From Betaproteobacteria bacterium (GTDB lineage: Bacteria; Pseudomonadota; Gammaproteobacteria; Burkholderiales; Rhodocyclaceae): 64,000 bases of DNA. The stretch lies in NCBI GenBank assembly GCA_009779265.1, contig WREP01000008.1, forward strand, positions 1 to 64,000, given 5' to 3'. The notes beneath the pieces were generated by a model. That model was given only the letters and a program-made list of their open reading frames with translations. It was not told the DNA's origin and made no database searches. Both the position numbers and the translations under genes were made by a program. The stretch's first letter is position 1, and each line of letters starts with the position of its first letter. Positions 32,235-42,501 of the stretch are shown here, one piece after another.

Positions 32235-33428
32235 CTAGGCCGACATTGCTTTTTCAAGAATGCCGACAGTAACGCTGCAAGTCTTTTCAATTTCATTCAT
32301 CGTCAAAGTTGGATGCACCAAAAACATCAATGATGTCTCGCCAAGCTGGTTTGCCACGGGCAGTCTATTTCCTGGTCGCCAATTCGTGTTGTCAAAGGCT
32401 TTTTCCAGATAAACCTCGGAACAGCTTCCTTGATAACAGGGAACTCCTTGATCATTGATAGCCTGAATGATGCGATCACGGCTCCAACCCTGCGAAAGAT
32501 TTTCCGGGCGAACATAAATATAGAATCTATAATTGGCATGAACGCATGTCTCGGAAGGGAAGAAAGGCAGGCGTAGCACGCCTTCTTTTCCCGCATAAGG
32601 GCGTAATGCCTGCTCCAGCAGCATGGCATTGCGCCTTCTTTTTTCCGACCATTCGGCCATGCGGCGTAATTGGATCCTGCCAATCACCGCCTGCATTTCA
32701 AGCATCCGCCAATTCGTACCGAAGCCCTCATGCAGCCAACGAAATCCCGGTGAATGAGGCCGCTCATACACCGCCTCAAAACTCTTTCCGTGATCCTTGT
32801 AAGCCCACATCGCACGCCAGAGCGCCTCGTCATCGGTCGTCACCATGCCGCCCTCGCCACCGGTCGTCATGATCTTGTCCTGACAGAAACTCCATGCGCC
32901 AACGTGACCGATTGAGCCGACGCTGCGGCCCTTGTAGCGCGCGCCATGTGCTTGGGCGCAGTCCTCGATCACCTTGAAATTATGCGCCTCGGCAAGCGCC
33001 ATGATGCCATCCATATCGCACGGCCAACCGGCCAGATGCACACAGATAACAGCCTTGGTGCGCGGCGTCAGCACGCGGACAATTGTCGCCGCTGACAAAT
33101 TTCCACTGTCTTCCTCGACATCGGCGAAAACAGGGATCGCCCCCGCATTGACCACACACGAAACACTGGCGATGAAAGTGCGTGGCGTCACGACGACTTC
33201 ATCGCCGGGACCGATGTTCAACGCCTTGAGCGCCACATCGAGCGCCACCGTGCCGTTGGCGAGCGCGACGGCATACTTCGCGCCCACCCATGCGGCAAAT
33301 TCTTTTTCAAAAGTACGTGCTTCCTGACCGGTCCAGTAGTTGACCTTGTTGGAAAGCAGGACTTTCTGGACAGCGGCAGCTTCTTTGGTCGTAAAACTGG
33401 GCCAAGGGGAAAATGGTGTATTCAACAT
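32235..33428 (-). CDS. DegT/DnrJ/EryC1-family aminotransferase (PglE-like)
   Basis: [74 protein letters not shown]. Confidence 0.9.
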   Translation of the reverse strand: MLNTPFSPWPSFTTKEAAAVQKVLLSNKVNYWTGQEARTFEKEFAAWVGAKYAVALANGTVALDVALKALNIGPGDEVVVTPRTFIASVSCVVNAGAIPVFADVEEDSGNLSAATIVRVLTPRTKAVICVHLAGWPCDMDGIMALAEAHNFKVIEDCAQAHGARYKGRSVGSIGHVGAWSFCQDKIMTTGGEGGMVTTDDEALWRAMWAYKDHGKSFEAVYERPHSPGFRWLHEGFGTNWRMLEMQAVIGRIQLRRMAEWSEKRRRNAMLLEQALRPYAGKEGVLRLPFFPSETCVHANYRFYIYVRPENLSQGWSRDRIIQAINDQGVPCYQGSCSEVYLEKAFDNTNWRPGNRLPVANQLGETSLMFLVHPTLTMNEIEKTCSVTVGILEKAMSA

Positions 33429-33431
33429 ACA

Positions 33432-34091
33432 TTACCCTTTCATCATTGGCTTGGCAGGATTGCCCACCACAGTAATACCCGGCGGGACGTCTCGCGTTAC
33501 AACTGCGCCCATTCCAACCACCGCTCCGCGACCGATAACCAACGGCTGCCCGGATTTACCCTGCTTGATAACCGCGCCAGTTCCGATATAAGCGTGATCT
33601 TCAATGACGACATTGCCATTACATTTCGCTCCCGGAGCGAAAGTCACAAAGTCGCCAATGACACAATCATGGGCCACATAGCTGTAAATATTCGCATGAA
33701 ACTGACACCCGATACGGATATTGGATGTCAATGTCACAAACGGACTTAGTACCATCCCTTCACCGATGGTGACTTCGTCCATGGTCACCACATTGGTTGC
33801 GGCAACACCCCATGGCCTCACACAGTCTGTCGCGCAACGAATAGCCAGTTTTTCACGGACTACACTATTGGCGATTGCCAGTACCGCATAATGAGCGCTA
33901 GCCTGTGTTCCGAGGAATTCCGCATAGCGCAAAACCCTCTGTCCATTGATGACCCGGTTCTCAGGATGGTCGTCCACAAAAACCAGCCGCTCGGCAGATA
34001 TGCCATCGACCTGCAATTGAGCACGAGCCAATGGCATCACCTCGCGACCATACCCACTCACGCCATACACGGCATACAAGGGCGCACTCAT
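33432..34091 (-). CDS. NeuD/PglD-family sugar acetyltransferase
   Basis: N-terminal GVSGYGREVMPLA plus hexapeptide repeats (YIGTGAVIKQGKSGQPLVIGRGAVVGMGAVVTRDVPPGITVVGNPAKPM). Confidence 0.85.
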   Translation of the reverse strand: MSAPLYAVYGVSGYGREVMPLARAQLQVDGISAERLVFVDDHPENRVINGQRVLRYAEFLGTQASAHYAVLAIANSVVREKLAIRCATDCVRPWGVAATNVVTMDEVTIGEGMVLSPFVTLTSNIRIGCQFHANIYSYVAHDCVIGDFVTFAPGAKCNGNVVIEDHAYIGTGAVIKQGKSGQPLVIGRGAVVGMGAVVTRDVPPGITVVGNPAKPMMKG

Positions 34092-34109
34092 TACTTATCC
34101 TTTGGTGGA

Positions 34110-34203
34110 AAATACAAAAACGGCATCGTTATCCGGCAAGCGGCGCCGCATCCGCAATCACCTTACCGTGACCACCGGCACCCAATAGCGCAAGCTGCTT
34201 CAT
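34110..34203 (-). pseudogene. N-terminal remnant of a second PglD/NeuD-type acetyltransferase
   Basis: Reverse strand from ATG 34203 reads MKQLALLGAGGHGKVIADAAPLAG*. The ATG overlaps the stop of the sugar transferase (ATGA). NDAVFVF follows in another frame. Confidence 0.8.
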
Positions 34204-34796
34204 TGGACATTGCTCCCAGTGAACTTCGGCATGGTCGCCTCCCCCGCCGCACTAATACCGTCGCGGGCCAGCACTTTCTTGATCGTGAGCCAGAGAATCC
34301 TGATATCAAGCCAAAGCGAGCGGTTGTCGACATACCAGACATCCAGTGCGAACTTCTCCTCCCAACTCAGCGCATTACGGCCATTGACCTGCGCCCAGCC
34401 GGTGATGCCGGGCCGCACCTCATGCCGCCGCGCCTGTTCCGGCGTATAAAGCGGCAGATACTCCATCAGCAATGGACGCGGGCCGACGAGGCTCATATCG
34501 CCCTTCAACACATTCCAGAGCTCCGGCAACTCGTCAAGACTTGTCGCGCGCAAAAAACGGCCAAACGACGTCAGGCGCTTGGCATCTGGGAGCAGAATGC
34601 CATCAAGGTCGCGCTCATCGGTCATGGTGCGAAACTTGACCATGTTGAACGGCTCACCCCGCAGGCCTGGGCGCATCTGACAAAAAAAGACCGGACTGCC
34701 AAGCCTGCAACGAACCAGACAAATCAGGACGAACAGTGGCAAAGCCAGAAACAACAATGCTGTGAAAGCCAACAGCAGATCAGATGCACGCTTCAT
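34200..34796 (-). CDS. Undecaprenyl-phosphate sugar phosphotransferase (PglC-like bacterial sugar transferase)
   Basis: MKRASDLLLAF...VKFRTMTDERDLDG...LPELWNVLKGDMSLVGPRPLLMEYLPLYTPEQARRHEVRPGITGWAQVNGRN. Confidence 0.92.
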   Translation of the reverse strand: MKRASDLLLAFTALLFLALPLFVLICLVRCRLGSPVFFCQMRPGLRGEPFNMVKFRTMTDERDLDGILLPDAKRLTSFGRFLRATSLDELPELWNVLKGDMSLVGPRPLLMEYLPLYTPEQARRHEVRPGITGWAQVNGRNALSWEEKFALDVWYVDNRSLWLDIRILWLTIKKVLARDGISAAGEATMPKFTGSNVQ

Positions 34797-35971
34797 GTTA
34801 TACCCATTTCCCGTAGCATGACTGCATTGACCTTGTGCACGTCGTATTTTTCCTCCGCGATCCGGCGCGACTGCACTCCCATCCGTGCGGCGAGTTCTGG
34901 TTTTTCGATGAACTTCAGCATCGCTTGTTCCAGGGCATCAACCGACTTCACCGGCACCAGAAAACCATTGCCGCCATCCACCACCGTTTCGCGGCAACCT
35001 GGCGCATCGGTCGTGATAATGGCTCTTCCCATCGCCATGGCCTCCAGCACGGTTCGCGGCGTGCCCTCCCTGTAAGATGGCAGAACATACACCGCATTCT
35101 CCGCGATAGCACCGCGAACATCCGATAGGCGGCCCAGATATTGCAGGGTTCCTTCCAATACCCAAGCCTCCAATTCATGCTTCGCGATGGCGTCCGGGTT
35201 CTCGTCGATCCACCCCGCCAACGCGAACCTGACGCCAGGATGCTTCGACCGAACGCAGCGTGCAGCCTCGGCATATTCACGCACGCCTTTGTCTCCAAGC
35301 AACCTGGCAATCAACAAAAAACTCGGTTGATTGGGCAAAGGAGTAACAGCGAACCGAGATATGTCGACCCCCGATCCGTTCACCACGACCGATGCCACCC
35401 CCTGACGCAGCAGGTCGCGTTGGCGAAACAAAGCCTCATCATCGGGATTCTGGAAGAACACCTTCTGCACCCGGGCCAAAGCCAGCGCATACAGCCTCTG
35501 AACCAGCGACAGAAGGCGATTCCGCCGCCCATTATCCTGGAAGGCATAGCCCAACCCAGTGATCAAGGCGAAGCGGGAGGGCACCCCGGCCAACCATGCC
35601 GCCAGAGAACCGTAGATAACCGGTTTAATGGTGTACCCCAACATCCAATTTGGTCTGATCCGACACATCAGCCGCCACAGGGCCCAAAAGGTTCGCAAAT
35701 CAGCAAGAGGATTGGTGGCCGAACGATGCAACGGGATACTGTGAACCACGACACCCTTGGCCTCCAGATCCTCGCGCACCGGATGCCCCGCCTCCAGTGC
35801 CGGCGCGGCCACATGGACTTGCAGCCCATGGGATTGCAAAGAAGAAATCAACTGGCCACGAAAATTCAACAAGGATTCCGCCAAACCCGCGACCAAAAGA
35901 AACCTTCCCGCCATACGGCCGACTGTGTGCGTGCCGCCAACCGCGACCGAATCAATACGAACACTAGTCAC
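34793..35971 (-). CDS. Glycosyltransferase family 4 (PglA-like)
   Basis: AESLLNFRGQLISSLQSHG..., VYVLPSYREGTPRTVLEAMAMGRAIITTDAPGCRETV. Confidence 0.88.
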   Translation of the reverse strand: MTSVRIDSVAVGGTHTVGRMAGRFLLVAGLAESLLNFRGQLISSLQSHGLQVHVAAPALEAGHPVREDLEAKGVVVHSIPLHRSATNPLADLRTFWALWRLMCRIRPNWMLGYTIKPVIYGSLAAWLAGVPSRFALITGLGYAFQDNGRRNRLLSLVQRLYALALARVQKVFFQNPDDEALFRQRDLLRQGVASVVVNGSGVDISRFAVTPLPNQPSFLLIARLLGDKGVREYAEAARCVRSKHPGVRFALAGWIDENPDAIAKHELEAWVLEGTLQYLGRLSDVRGAIAENAVYVLPSYREGTPRTVLEAMAMGRAIITTDAPGCRETVVDGGNGFLVPVKSVDALEQAMLKFIEKPELAARMGVQSRRIAEEKYDVHKVNAVMLREMGIT

Positions 35972-37913
35972 GCTGATGCTCCAGCCATGCCTGAAACATC
36001 AGCACATCCCACAGGTGATATTGCCAATTGCGCCGCCCCGACAAATGCTCCGCCCACTTGCGCCGAATCGGCTCAGGATTGAAAAATCCTTCTGCACGAA
36101 TGCGCGATTCATCCAGCAAATCTTCTGCCCAATCCCGTAATGATCCGCGAAGCCAAGTATCGATCGGGATACCAAATCCCATTTTTGGGCGCTCAATCAA
36201 TTCGCACGGCACATGGCGGTAAAGAATCTGTCGCAGCGGCCACTTTGTCACCCCGCCGCGCAGCTTGTAATCCAGCGGCAGCGACCAAGCGAATTCCACT
36301 ACCCGATGATCGAGAAACGGCACCCGCGTTTCCAGGCTCACTCCCATGGCGGCGCGATCTACCTTAACCAGAATGTCATCCGGCAGATAACTCAGCATAT
36401 CCAGCGCCATCATGCGCTCCACACCGCCCAGCCCGGGCAAGCTCGGCACCGCGCCGGCCAACACGCTGGCGGGTTCGGTGGCTTGCAGCACCACATCGGC
36501 AGGATCGGGCCAGTGCGAAACAAAGCCCTGATACAACTCGGCCACCGAGCGGCAATTCAACAAGGCCGCCCCTTTGTGCAATTTGTCACCTAAACGCGCC
36601 AAGGCAAGCGCGCCGCCCAACTTGTCCCAAGCGTAAGGCGAAATCGACCTTATCACCCCCGCCGCCATCCGGCGCAAAGGCTGCGGTAGCAATGAAATCT
36701 GCCTCCACCATCCGGCCGTCATCTGGTAGCGCGTATAGCCGCAAAACAATTCATCGCCCGCATCGCCCGAAAGCGACACCGTCACATGCTGGCGCGCCAA
36801 CTGGCTGACCAGAAAAGTCGGTATCTGCGACGAATCGGCAAAAGGTTCGCAATACAGCGTCGGCAACCGGGGAATGACCGCCATCGCCTGCTCCGGCGTC
36901 ACGTATAGCTCGGTGTGATCCGTACCCAGATGCCGCGCCACGGCCTTGGCGTGTTCGGCCTCGTTGTAGCCATCTTCATGAAAGCCAATGCTGAAGGTTT
37001 TGACCGGCCTACTGGATTGCGCCTGCATCAGCGCGACCACAGAGGAAGAATCGATGCCCCCCGACAAAAAAGCGCCCAGTGGCACATCGGCTATCATCTG
37101 CTGGCCGACGGCATCACGCAGCAATTCCGCCAGCACATCCACCGCTTCATCGGGCGAACCGTTGAATGGATTAGCCACACCATGCTCGGCAACCGCCGCG
37201 CCAGACCACCAAGTTTCTATCACCGGCTCCGGCCTGGCTGTGGAAAGCGTCAACAACTGCCCCGGCAGCAATTTGCGAATACCGGAATAAATGGAATGCT
37301 CCCCGCCGATGCAGTTATGCCGCATGTACAGCGCCAGCGCATCGCGGTTGATTTCGGCGGCAAAAGCCGGATGGCGGCGCAGCGCCGACAATTCCGAGCC
37401 AAACAGAAACACGGCCTGAGCGCCATGTCCCTGCCAGCCGTAATAGAGTGGTTTCTCGCCCAGACGATCACGTGCCAAGGTGAGCGTGCGTTGTTCACGA
37501 TCCCAAACCGCCATGGCGAACATGCCGATGGCTCGCCGCAACGTATCCTCAATGCCCCAGGTATCAAACCCAACCAGCAGCGTTTCGGTATCCGAATGGC
37601 CGCGCCAGCTTGCCACTACCCGGCTCTCGCGCTGCAAGGCATCGCGCAGGCGCATATGGTTGTATATCTCGCCATTGAAAGCGATCACATAACGCCCGCT
37701 GACAGATTCCATCGGCTGCGCTCCGGCGGCACTCAACTCCAGGACAGCCAGTCGCCGATGCGCCAAACCAATGCCCGCTTCCGCATCCGCCCAATAACCA
37801 TCGCCGTCCGGCCCACGATGGACAATGACATCGGCCATGCGGCGCAGAAGATCATGTGCTTCGGCGCTTGGCAAGTTATTGCTTGATGTCAGGAAACCGG
37901 CCAAGCCGCACAT
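35964..37913 (-). CDS. asnB: Asparagine synthase (glutamine-hydrolysing) family amidotransferase
   Basis: N-terminal MCGLAGF, RHRGPDG-like IVHRGPDGDGYW, LSGGIDSSSVVALM, SLSGDAGDELFCGYTRY. Confidence 0.92.
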   Translation of the reverse strand: MCGLAGFLTSSNNLPSAEAHDLLRRMADVIVHRGPDGDGYWADAEAGIGLAHRRLAVLELSAAGAQPMESVSGRYVIAFNGEIYNHMRLRDALQRESRVVASWRGHSDTETLLVGFDTWGIEDTLRRAIGMFAMAVWDREQRTLTLARDRLGEKPLYYGWQGHGAQAVFLFGSELSALRRHPAFAAEINRDALALYMRHNCIGGEHSIYSGIRKLLPGQLLTLSTARPEPVIETWWSGAAVAEHGVANPFNGSPDEAVDVLAELLRDAVGQQMIADVPLGAFLSGGIDSSSVVALMQAQSSRPVKTFSIGFHEDGYNEAEHAKAVARHLGTDHTELYVTPEQAMAVIPRLPTLYCEPFADSSQIPTFLVSQLARQHVTVSLSGDAGDELFCGYTRYQMTAGWWRQISLLPQPLRRMAAGVIRSISPYAWDKLGGALALARLGDKLHKGAALLNCRSVAELYQGFVSHWPDPADVVLQATEPASVLAGAVPSLPGLGGVERMMALDMLSYLPDDILVKVDRAAMGVSLETRVPFLDHRVVEFAWSLPLDYKLRGGVTKWPLRQILYRHVPCELIERPKMGFGIPIDTWLRGSLRDWAEDLLDESRIRAEGFFNPEPIRRKWAEHLSGRRNWQYHLWDVLMFQAWLEHQRD

Positions 37914-37970
37914 ATATCGTGTCTTTCTAAAACCGAGTGATGCAACGAGATAACCACGAAAGCGACGGCT

Positions 37971-39080
37971 TCAAGAAATTGCCGCTTTGCATAGCAGATC
38001 AGCCATCAGCGGAGCAGTTTTTTGGAGACAATAAATCGACTCCACACGCACCCTGCCAGCACGCCCTAATTGGTGCCGTAGCGCAGGATTCGTCACCAAA
38101 GCTTCCAGCGCGGATAACCAGCCTTGGGCATCATTAACCAACATGCCGGCTTCTCCTTGGCCGAGAACCTCCTTGTTAGCGCCAACCGCACTGGCAACGC
38201 ACGGCAATCCACAGGCCATGTATTGCACAAGTTTGTAGCCACACTTGCCACGCTCCCACGGCGAATCGAGCAGTGGCATGATGCCCACATCACAGGCACT
38301 AATGGCAGCCACCTCGGTCGCTTCGCTCCATGGGAGCACTTCGACCCGCACGCCAGGCAGATCCACAGAGGCACCTCCGATTACACGCAAAGTGAAGGTG
38401 TACCGCGCCGCGAGTTTTTGCAAAGGTTCGCGAAGCAACTGCAGATAGTGTGCCGTAGCAGGCGAACCTATCCATACAATGCGAAGTTCCTCCTGCCGTG
38501 CGGTTTCCGGAGAAGCAACCATCCGCCTCTGCTCCGAAGCATCGAATGGCTGTGGGTAACGCTCCAGATCAATCACCGTCGGCAGCACCTCGACCCATGC
38601 GGCGCCGGCATCCCTCGCTCGCTGAGCCAGATAGCCGTTACCGCCGAGAACCAGGGCGGCGCCAGCCATCAACCCGTCGAGCCGCTTCCCGTATATACGT
38701 CGCACGAAGGGGGAGCGATGGAGGTCGTAGTTGTGAAAAACGGCATCGTCGTAGTCCAATACATAGGGAACGCCAGACAACATGCCACGTTCCAGCCACA
38801 ACGGCATCCAGGGCAAAGCCTCTTTCTCGATCCAGACAACATCGAAGCGACGGCGCTCGCGCATCGCGAGCAAACGCCGAACATAAGCACGAACCAATCC
38901 GCCCGCACCATAGCCACCTTGCCTATAACGGGCTTGCAGTTGTTCGTTCGACAGCAAGGGTTGCACCGTGGCTCTCACGCCCGCCTGTTCGAGCCAAGGC
39001 AGGTATTGCAACAGGCGCATCCGCGAAGAGGCTCCGAGAGGGCCGTACTTCTGCAATGCGAGAAGATCGACCTGCCGCAT
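37971..39080 (-). CDS. Glycosyltransferase (group 1-like)
   Basis: Start at MRQVDLLALQKYGPLGASSRMRLLQYLPWLEQ; C-terminal GIMPLLDSPWERGKCGYKLVQYMACGLPCVASAVGANKEV. Confidence 0.83.
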   Translation of the reverse strand: MRQVDLLALQKYGPLGASSRMRLLQYLPWLEQAGVRATVQPLLSNEQLQARYRQGGYGAGGLVRAYVRRLLAMRERRRFDVVWIEKEALPWMPLWLERGMLSGVPYVLDYDDAVFHNYDLHRSPFVRRIYGKRLDGLMAGAALVLGGNGYLAQRARDAGAAWVEVLPTVIDLERYPQPFDASEQRRMVASPETARQEELRIVWIGSPATAHYLQLLREPLQKLAARYTFTLRVIGGASVDLPGVRVEVLPWSEATEVAAISACDVGIMPLLDSPWERGKCGYKLVQYMACGLPCVASAVGANKEVLGQGEAGMLVNDAQGWLSALEALVTNPALRHQLGRAGRVRVESIYCLQKTAPLMADLLCKAAIS

Positions 39081-40036
39081 CACTGTGTTACACCTTTGAA
39101 AACCCATTGAGGCAACCATCGCCAAAGAAGGCCATATGCAACCCAAGTTTCTCGCAAATTCAACCAAGAGCACCGCGCCAAGGCGAAGGCTGACCGTGAC
39201 AGCGGTTCCAAAATCAGTGTCATCAGTAAAACAGCCACTGCTGCTGGCCGAGAAAAATGCTTGTGCACGTAGAGCAGGCGGCTACGCAACGCATAGAACA
39301 AGCGGCGGGCCTTGATTTGCCTCGATGTACCTCCACCCGCGTGAAAAGCCTGAACATCAGCCAGATACATGCTGCGCCAACCAAGAAGGTGGGCACGATA
39401 CGAAAAATCCACTTCTTCGAAATAAACAAAAAAACGCTCGTCAAAGCCATGCAGTGTCTCAAAAACGCTCCGACGAACAAGAAAGCAGGCTCCTATAATC
39501 TGATCCACTTCTTGGGTGTTCAAGTGATCCCATTCAGTCATCAAAATACCCATTCTTGGGAATAACCGATCAAACCCAAGGGTATAAGCAAAAAACCCTT
39601 TCACGGATGGAAACCGCGAGCAACTGCGCGCCACACGACCGGATTCCTCTATGAGTTGCACCCCACAGATGCCAATGTGAGAATTTTCAATTTTTTCCAT
39701 GAACTCCATGGAAGTTTGTAGCGTACCATGCTTCAATCTGGCATCGGGATTAAGAAAGAGAATGTATGGACTATCGCACTCCAGCGCTCCCTGATTACAG
39801 GCAGCACCGAAACCACGATTTTTGTCATTTTTCAGGACAATCAATTGAAAAGGACATTTGTCACGCACCGATTCCAAAATTGCAATCGAATCATCAGAAG
39901 AACTGTTATCCACAACCACAACCTTCGACACAGAACACCCGTGTTCGACGATACTGAGCACGGCGGCAGACAATTGCGCCCCGGAATTCCAGTTAACTAT
40001 GATCACATCAACGTACACGGCATTGCTCCACGACAT
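39080..40036 (-). CDS. Glycosyltransferase family 2 (rhamnosyltransferase-like)
   Basis: VDVIIVNWNSGAQLSAAVLSIVEH...NRGFGAACNQGALECDSPYILFLNPDARL. Confidence 0.9.
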   Translation of the reverse strand: MSWSNAVYVDVIIVNWNSGAQLSAAVLSIVEHGCSVSKVVVVDNSSSDDSIAILESVRDKCPFQLIVLKNDKNRGFGAACNQGALECDSPYILFLNPDARLKHGTLQTSMEFMEKIENSHIGICGVQLIEESGRVARSCSRFPSVKGFFAYTLGFDRLFPRMGILMTEWDHLNTQEVDQIIGACFLVRRSVFETLHGFDERFFVYFEEVDFSYRAHLLGWRSMYLADVQAFHAGGGTSRQIKARRLFYALRSRLLYVHKHFSRPAAVAVLLMTLILEPLSRSAFALARCSWLNLRETWVAYGLLWRWLPQWVFKGVTQ

Positions 40037-41234
40037 TCGAAGCCCGCGGTTTAATAAATATTATGTACCACAATATGATTTGAATCCAGAGCGATGCCAA
40101 AGAAAAATACTGATCCTGGAAAAATTGCATAATCAATGGAAATGTTGTCGATGCATAAACAAAAAGCCATCGACCACCTTTATGCAAGGCGCGCCTGTAT
40201 AGCCACCAATGCCCAATTAAGAACAAAGGCGGTATTATTATTCCAAAATACGAAAAATCCAAAAAATAGTCCTTGTAAACTGTATACACATTCGTTGCAT
40301 CCGGCACATAAACATAATCATTAATCAATGCAACCGGCGCGATATCCGAGAATCCCAGAAAGGATAGCATTGCAAAGATGACGCGAAAAGTGCTTACCCC
40401 AAACTCGATCGGCGGTTCAGTTTTCATGAATTCGTTTAGCGCCAGCAGGGGTGCCACCGTATACGAGCGCAGATTTTGAGTATAGGATTCGATATTCTCC
40501 ATCAATGTTACGTCAACATAAACACCTTTCCCAGTCATCAGCGCAACAAATGAAAACAGAAGCATCAGTGACGCAAAAGCGACTACCAACCCACGCACTC
40601 GGATAGCGCCAACAATAACTAATGGAATCACAACACTGACTGCCAGAAGAAGGATAGTTGTTCTTCCTGTTCCAATATAGACATAGAACAAAGCAACACC
40701 AACCGAAAACGCAGCTCGCACAATACTCAGAGCGCCATAATACCAGAGATATAAACTCAGAGCACTCACCACGAAAGACAGTATAGAAATGTATTGAAAT
40801 AGCCCCAACGATTGGCCATCCCAAGTCATAGAAGCACGCAGCGCAGTGTAACCTTCTCTGGTTAAAATATCTGCCCCCCCTGACAACTCCCCAACACGTT
40901 GAAGCGCGAATGGGATGAGCACTAAAGTCAGTAACTGTGCCCACGCCAACAATTTTGGACGTATCCGCACTACAGTAGACTGGCCGTAATTAGCCGCTTG
41001 AAATTTGACCGGCTTTACAATCACCAACAACAGAAAAACAATAAGCTTTGCCAACAAGATAATGAGAATGAATTCGCTTGAAGGCTCTTCAAACGTGGAT
41101 TGGAGAAGGCAAAAAAGACCAATAATCAACGACCAGGCAGAAAAATAGATCGTAAAGGGGTTGGCGAGCCCCAAATGCTTCTTTTGTGCAACCAAAAGAC
41201 CGAGCAAACAAACGCCAAGAAGAAGTTCAGGCAT
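40008..41234 (-). CDS. O-antigen / oligosaccharide repeat-unit polymerase (Wzy-like)
   Basis: Polytopic membrane protein with few conserved motifs; between GT2 and wzx; ends GIIIPPLFLIGHWWLYRRALHKGG. Confidence 0.7.
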   Translation of the reverse strand: MPELLLGVCLLGLLVAQKKHLGLANPFTIYFSAWSLIIGLFCLLQSTFEEPSSEFILIILLAKLIVFLLLVIVKPVKFQAANYGQSTVVRIRPKLLAWAQLLTLVLIPFALQRVGELSGGADILTREGYTALRASMTWDGQSLGLFQYISILSFVVSALSLYLWYYGALSIVRAAFSVGVALFYVYIGTGRTTILLLAVSVVIPLVIVGAIRVRGLVVAFASLMLLFSFVALMTGKGVYVDVTLMENIESYTQNLRSYTVAPLLALNEFMKTEPPIEFGVSTFRVIFAMLSFLGFSDIAPVALINDYVYVPDATNVYTVYKDYFLDFSYFGIIIPPLFLIGHWWLYRRALHKGGRWLFVYASTTFPLIMQFFQDQYFSLASLWIQIILWYIIFIKPRASNVVEQCRVR

Positions 41235-42501
41235 GGCGCGACCTTCTTGCAAGCCACACTAATGCAGCCGCATCAAAACCCATCCTTGCAACCCAGGCCC
41301 ATGCCGCCCCCACGACACCCATTTGCGAAATAAGAAAAAACAACACAGCGAGAAACAACGGAAGCTCAACCATGTGCAATTTGGCTGTCAAGTCGGCACG
41401 CCCCTGCGCATGCAGCAGGGCAAAAAACATGGAACCAATCGCATTCGCGAAAACGCCCAAACAGAGCACCTGCCCCACCGAAATAGACCTAGGATCCAGA
41501 TGCTCCCCAATCCATAGCGGCAACACCACAGGCAACAGGGCAGCCATGACGCCGCAGACCAACAACATGAGACCCATGACTCGCCATAGCCATTTGTTGA
41601 AGTAGGCACGCCATTGATCTGGCGCCTCCTGCATGATTTTGCTCAATCCCGGAAACATGACCGAGGACACCGCGCCAACCAGGATCAGGCTCTGAACCAC
41701 GACCTCGTAGGGAAGGACGTACACGGAAACCGCAGCAGCGGAGAGAGTGGAGGCGATTATAAAACGATCAGCCTGGAGCAGAACAGGACTGATGATGTTG
41801 CTCACCGTGAGCCAGCCCCCAAAGGAAAAGAGCTTGCGGGCAACCGCCTTGGAGTAGCTCGCATTCGCTCGCGTTTCGAGTTCCTTTTGCAAGCAGCCCA
41901 ATGCAAGCCGCCGGTAGATAAACAAGGACAACAGGCGGCTAAGCACCAAGGGAGCCACTATCCACGGCAACCGAGCAGTGAACAGGCACACAACATAGGG
42001 GCCGGCAAAGTTTACGATACCCAAACCAGCCCGCAATAAATTGATGCCTCTGAAGTTCAAAAACGCTTCATTCATGCCTCGGTAGGTCATGCTCATGGAT
42101 TGAGCAGGCAAGGCCACCGCAAGCATGAGCATAGCTATCGAGATTTCATTCGTGGGTGTATTTTCGACACGAATCCAGTCATGAGCACCCATCAGCGAAA
42201 GAAATACGATGAGCACACCACAAATGAGCCCTGTCACCAGCGTGATGCGACCTGCCGTAACCAGCACCTCGGGAATGGCCGACAATTCCTTCCTGCCCCG
42301 CAAGCGAGCTACCATCTGCGTGAGCGCACGCCCCAAGCCGAGATCGAAGACGCTGGCGTAGCCGATAAGCCCCCAGGCCAATGCCAGCAGACCGAAGCGT
42401 TCTTGCCCCAGAGTGGCAAGCAAGGACGGAACCGTGAGCACAGCTACACACAAGGGCAAGGCCAAGCCGCCCAGATTCCAGCCCACATCCGTAAGCCGCA
42501 T
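41227..42501 (-). CDS. Polysaccharide flippase (Wzx/MATE-like)
   Basis: Multi-TM (MRLTDVGWNLGGLALPLCVAVLTVPSLLATLGQERFGLLALAWGLIGYASVFDLGLGRALTQMVARLRG). An upstream start at 42567 is possible. Confidence 0.82.
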   Translation of the reverse strand: MRLTDVGWNLGGLALPLCVAVLTVPSLLATLGQERFGLLALAWGLIGYASVFDLGLGRALTQMVARLRGRKELSAIPEVLVTAGRITLVTGLICGVLIVFLSLMGAHDWIRVENTPTNEISIAMLMLAVALPAQSMSMTYRGMNEAFLNFRGINLLRAGLGIVNFAGPYVVCLFTARLPWIVAPLVLSRLLSLFIYRRLALGCLQKELETRANASYSKAVARKLFSFGGWLTVSNIISPVLLQADRFIIASTLSAAAVSVYVLPYEVVVQSLILVGAVSSVMFPGLSKIMQEAPDQWRAYFNKWLWRVMGLMLLVCGVMAALLPVVLPLWIGEHLDPRSISVGQVLCLGVFANAIGSMFFALLHAQGRADLTAKLHMVELPLFLAVLFFLISQMGVVGAAWAWVARMGFDAAALVWLARRSRHA

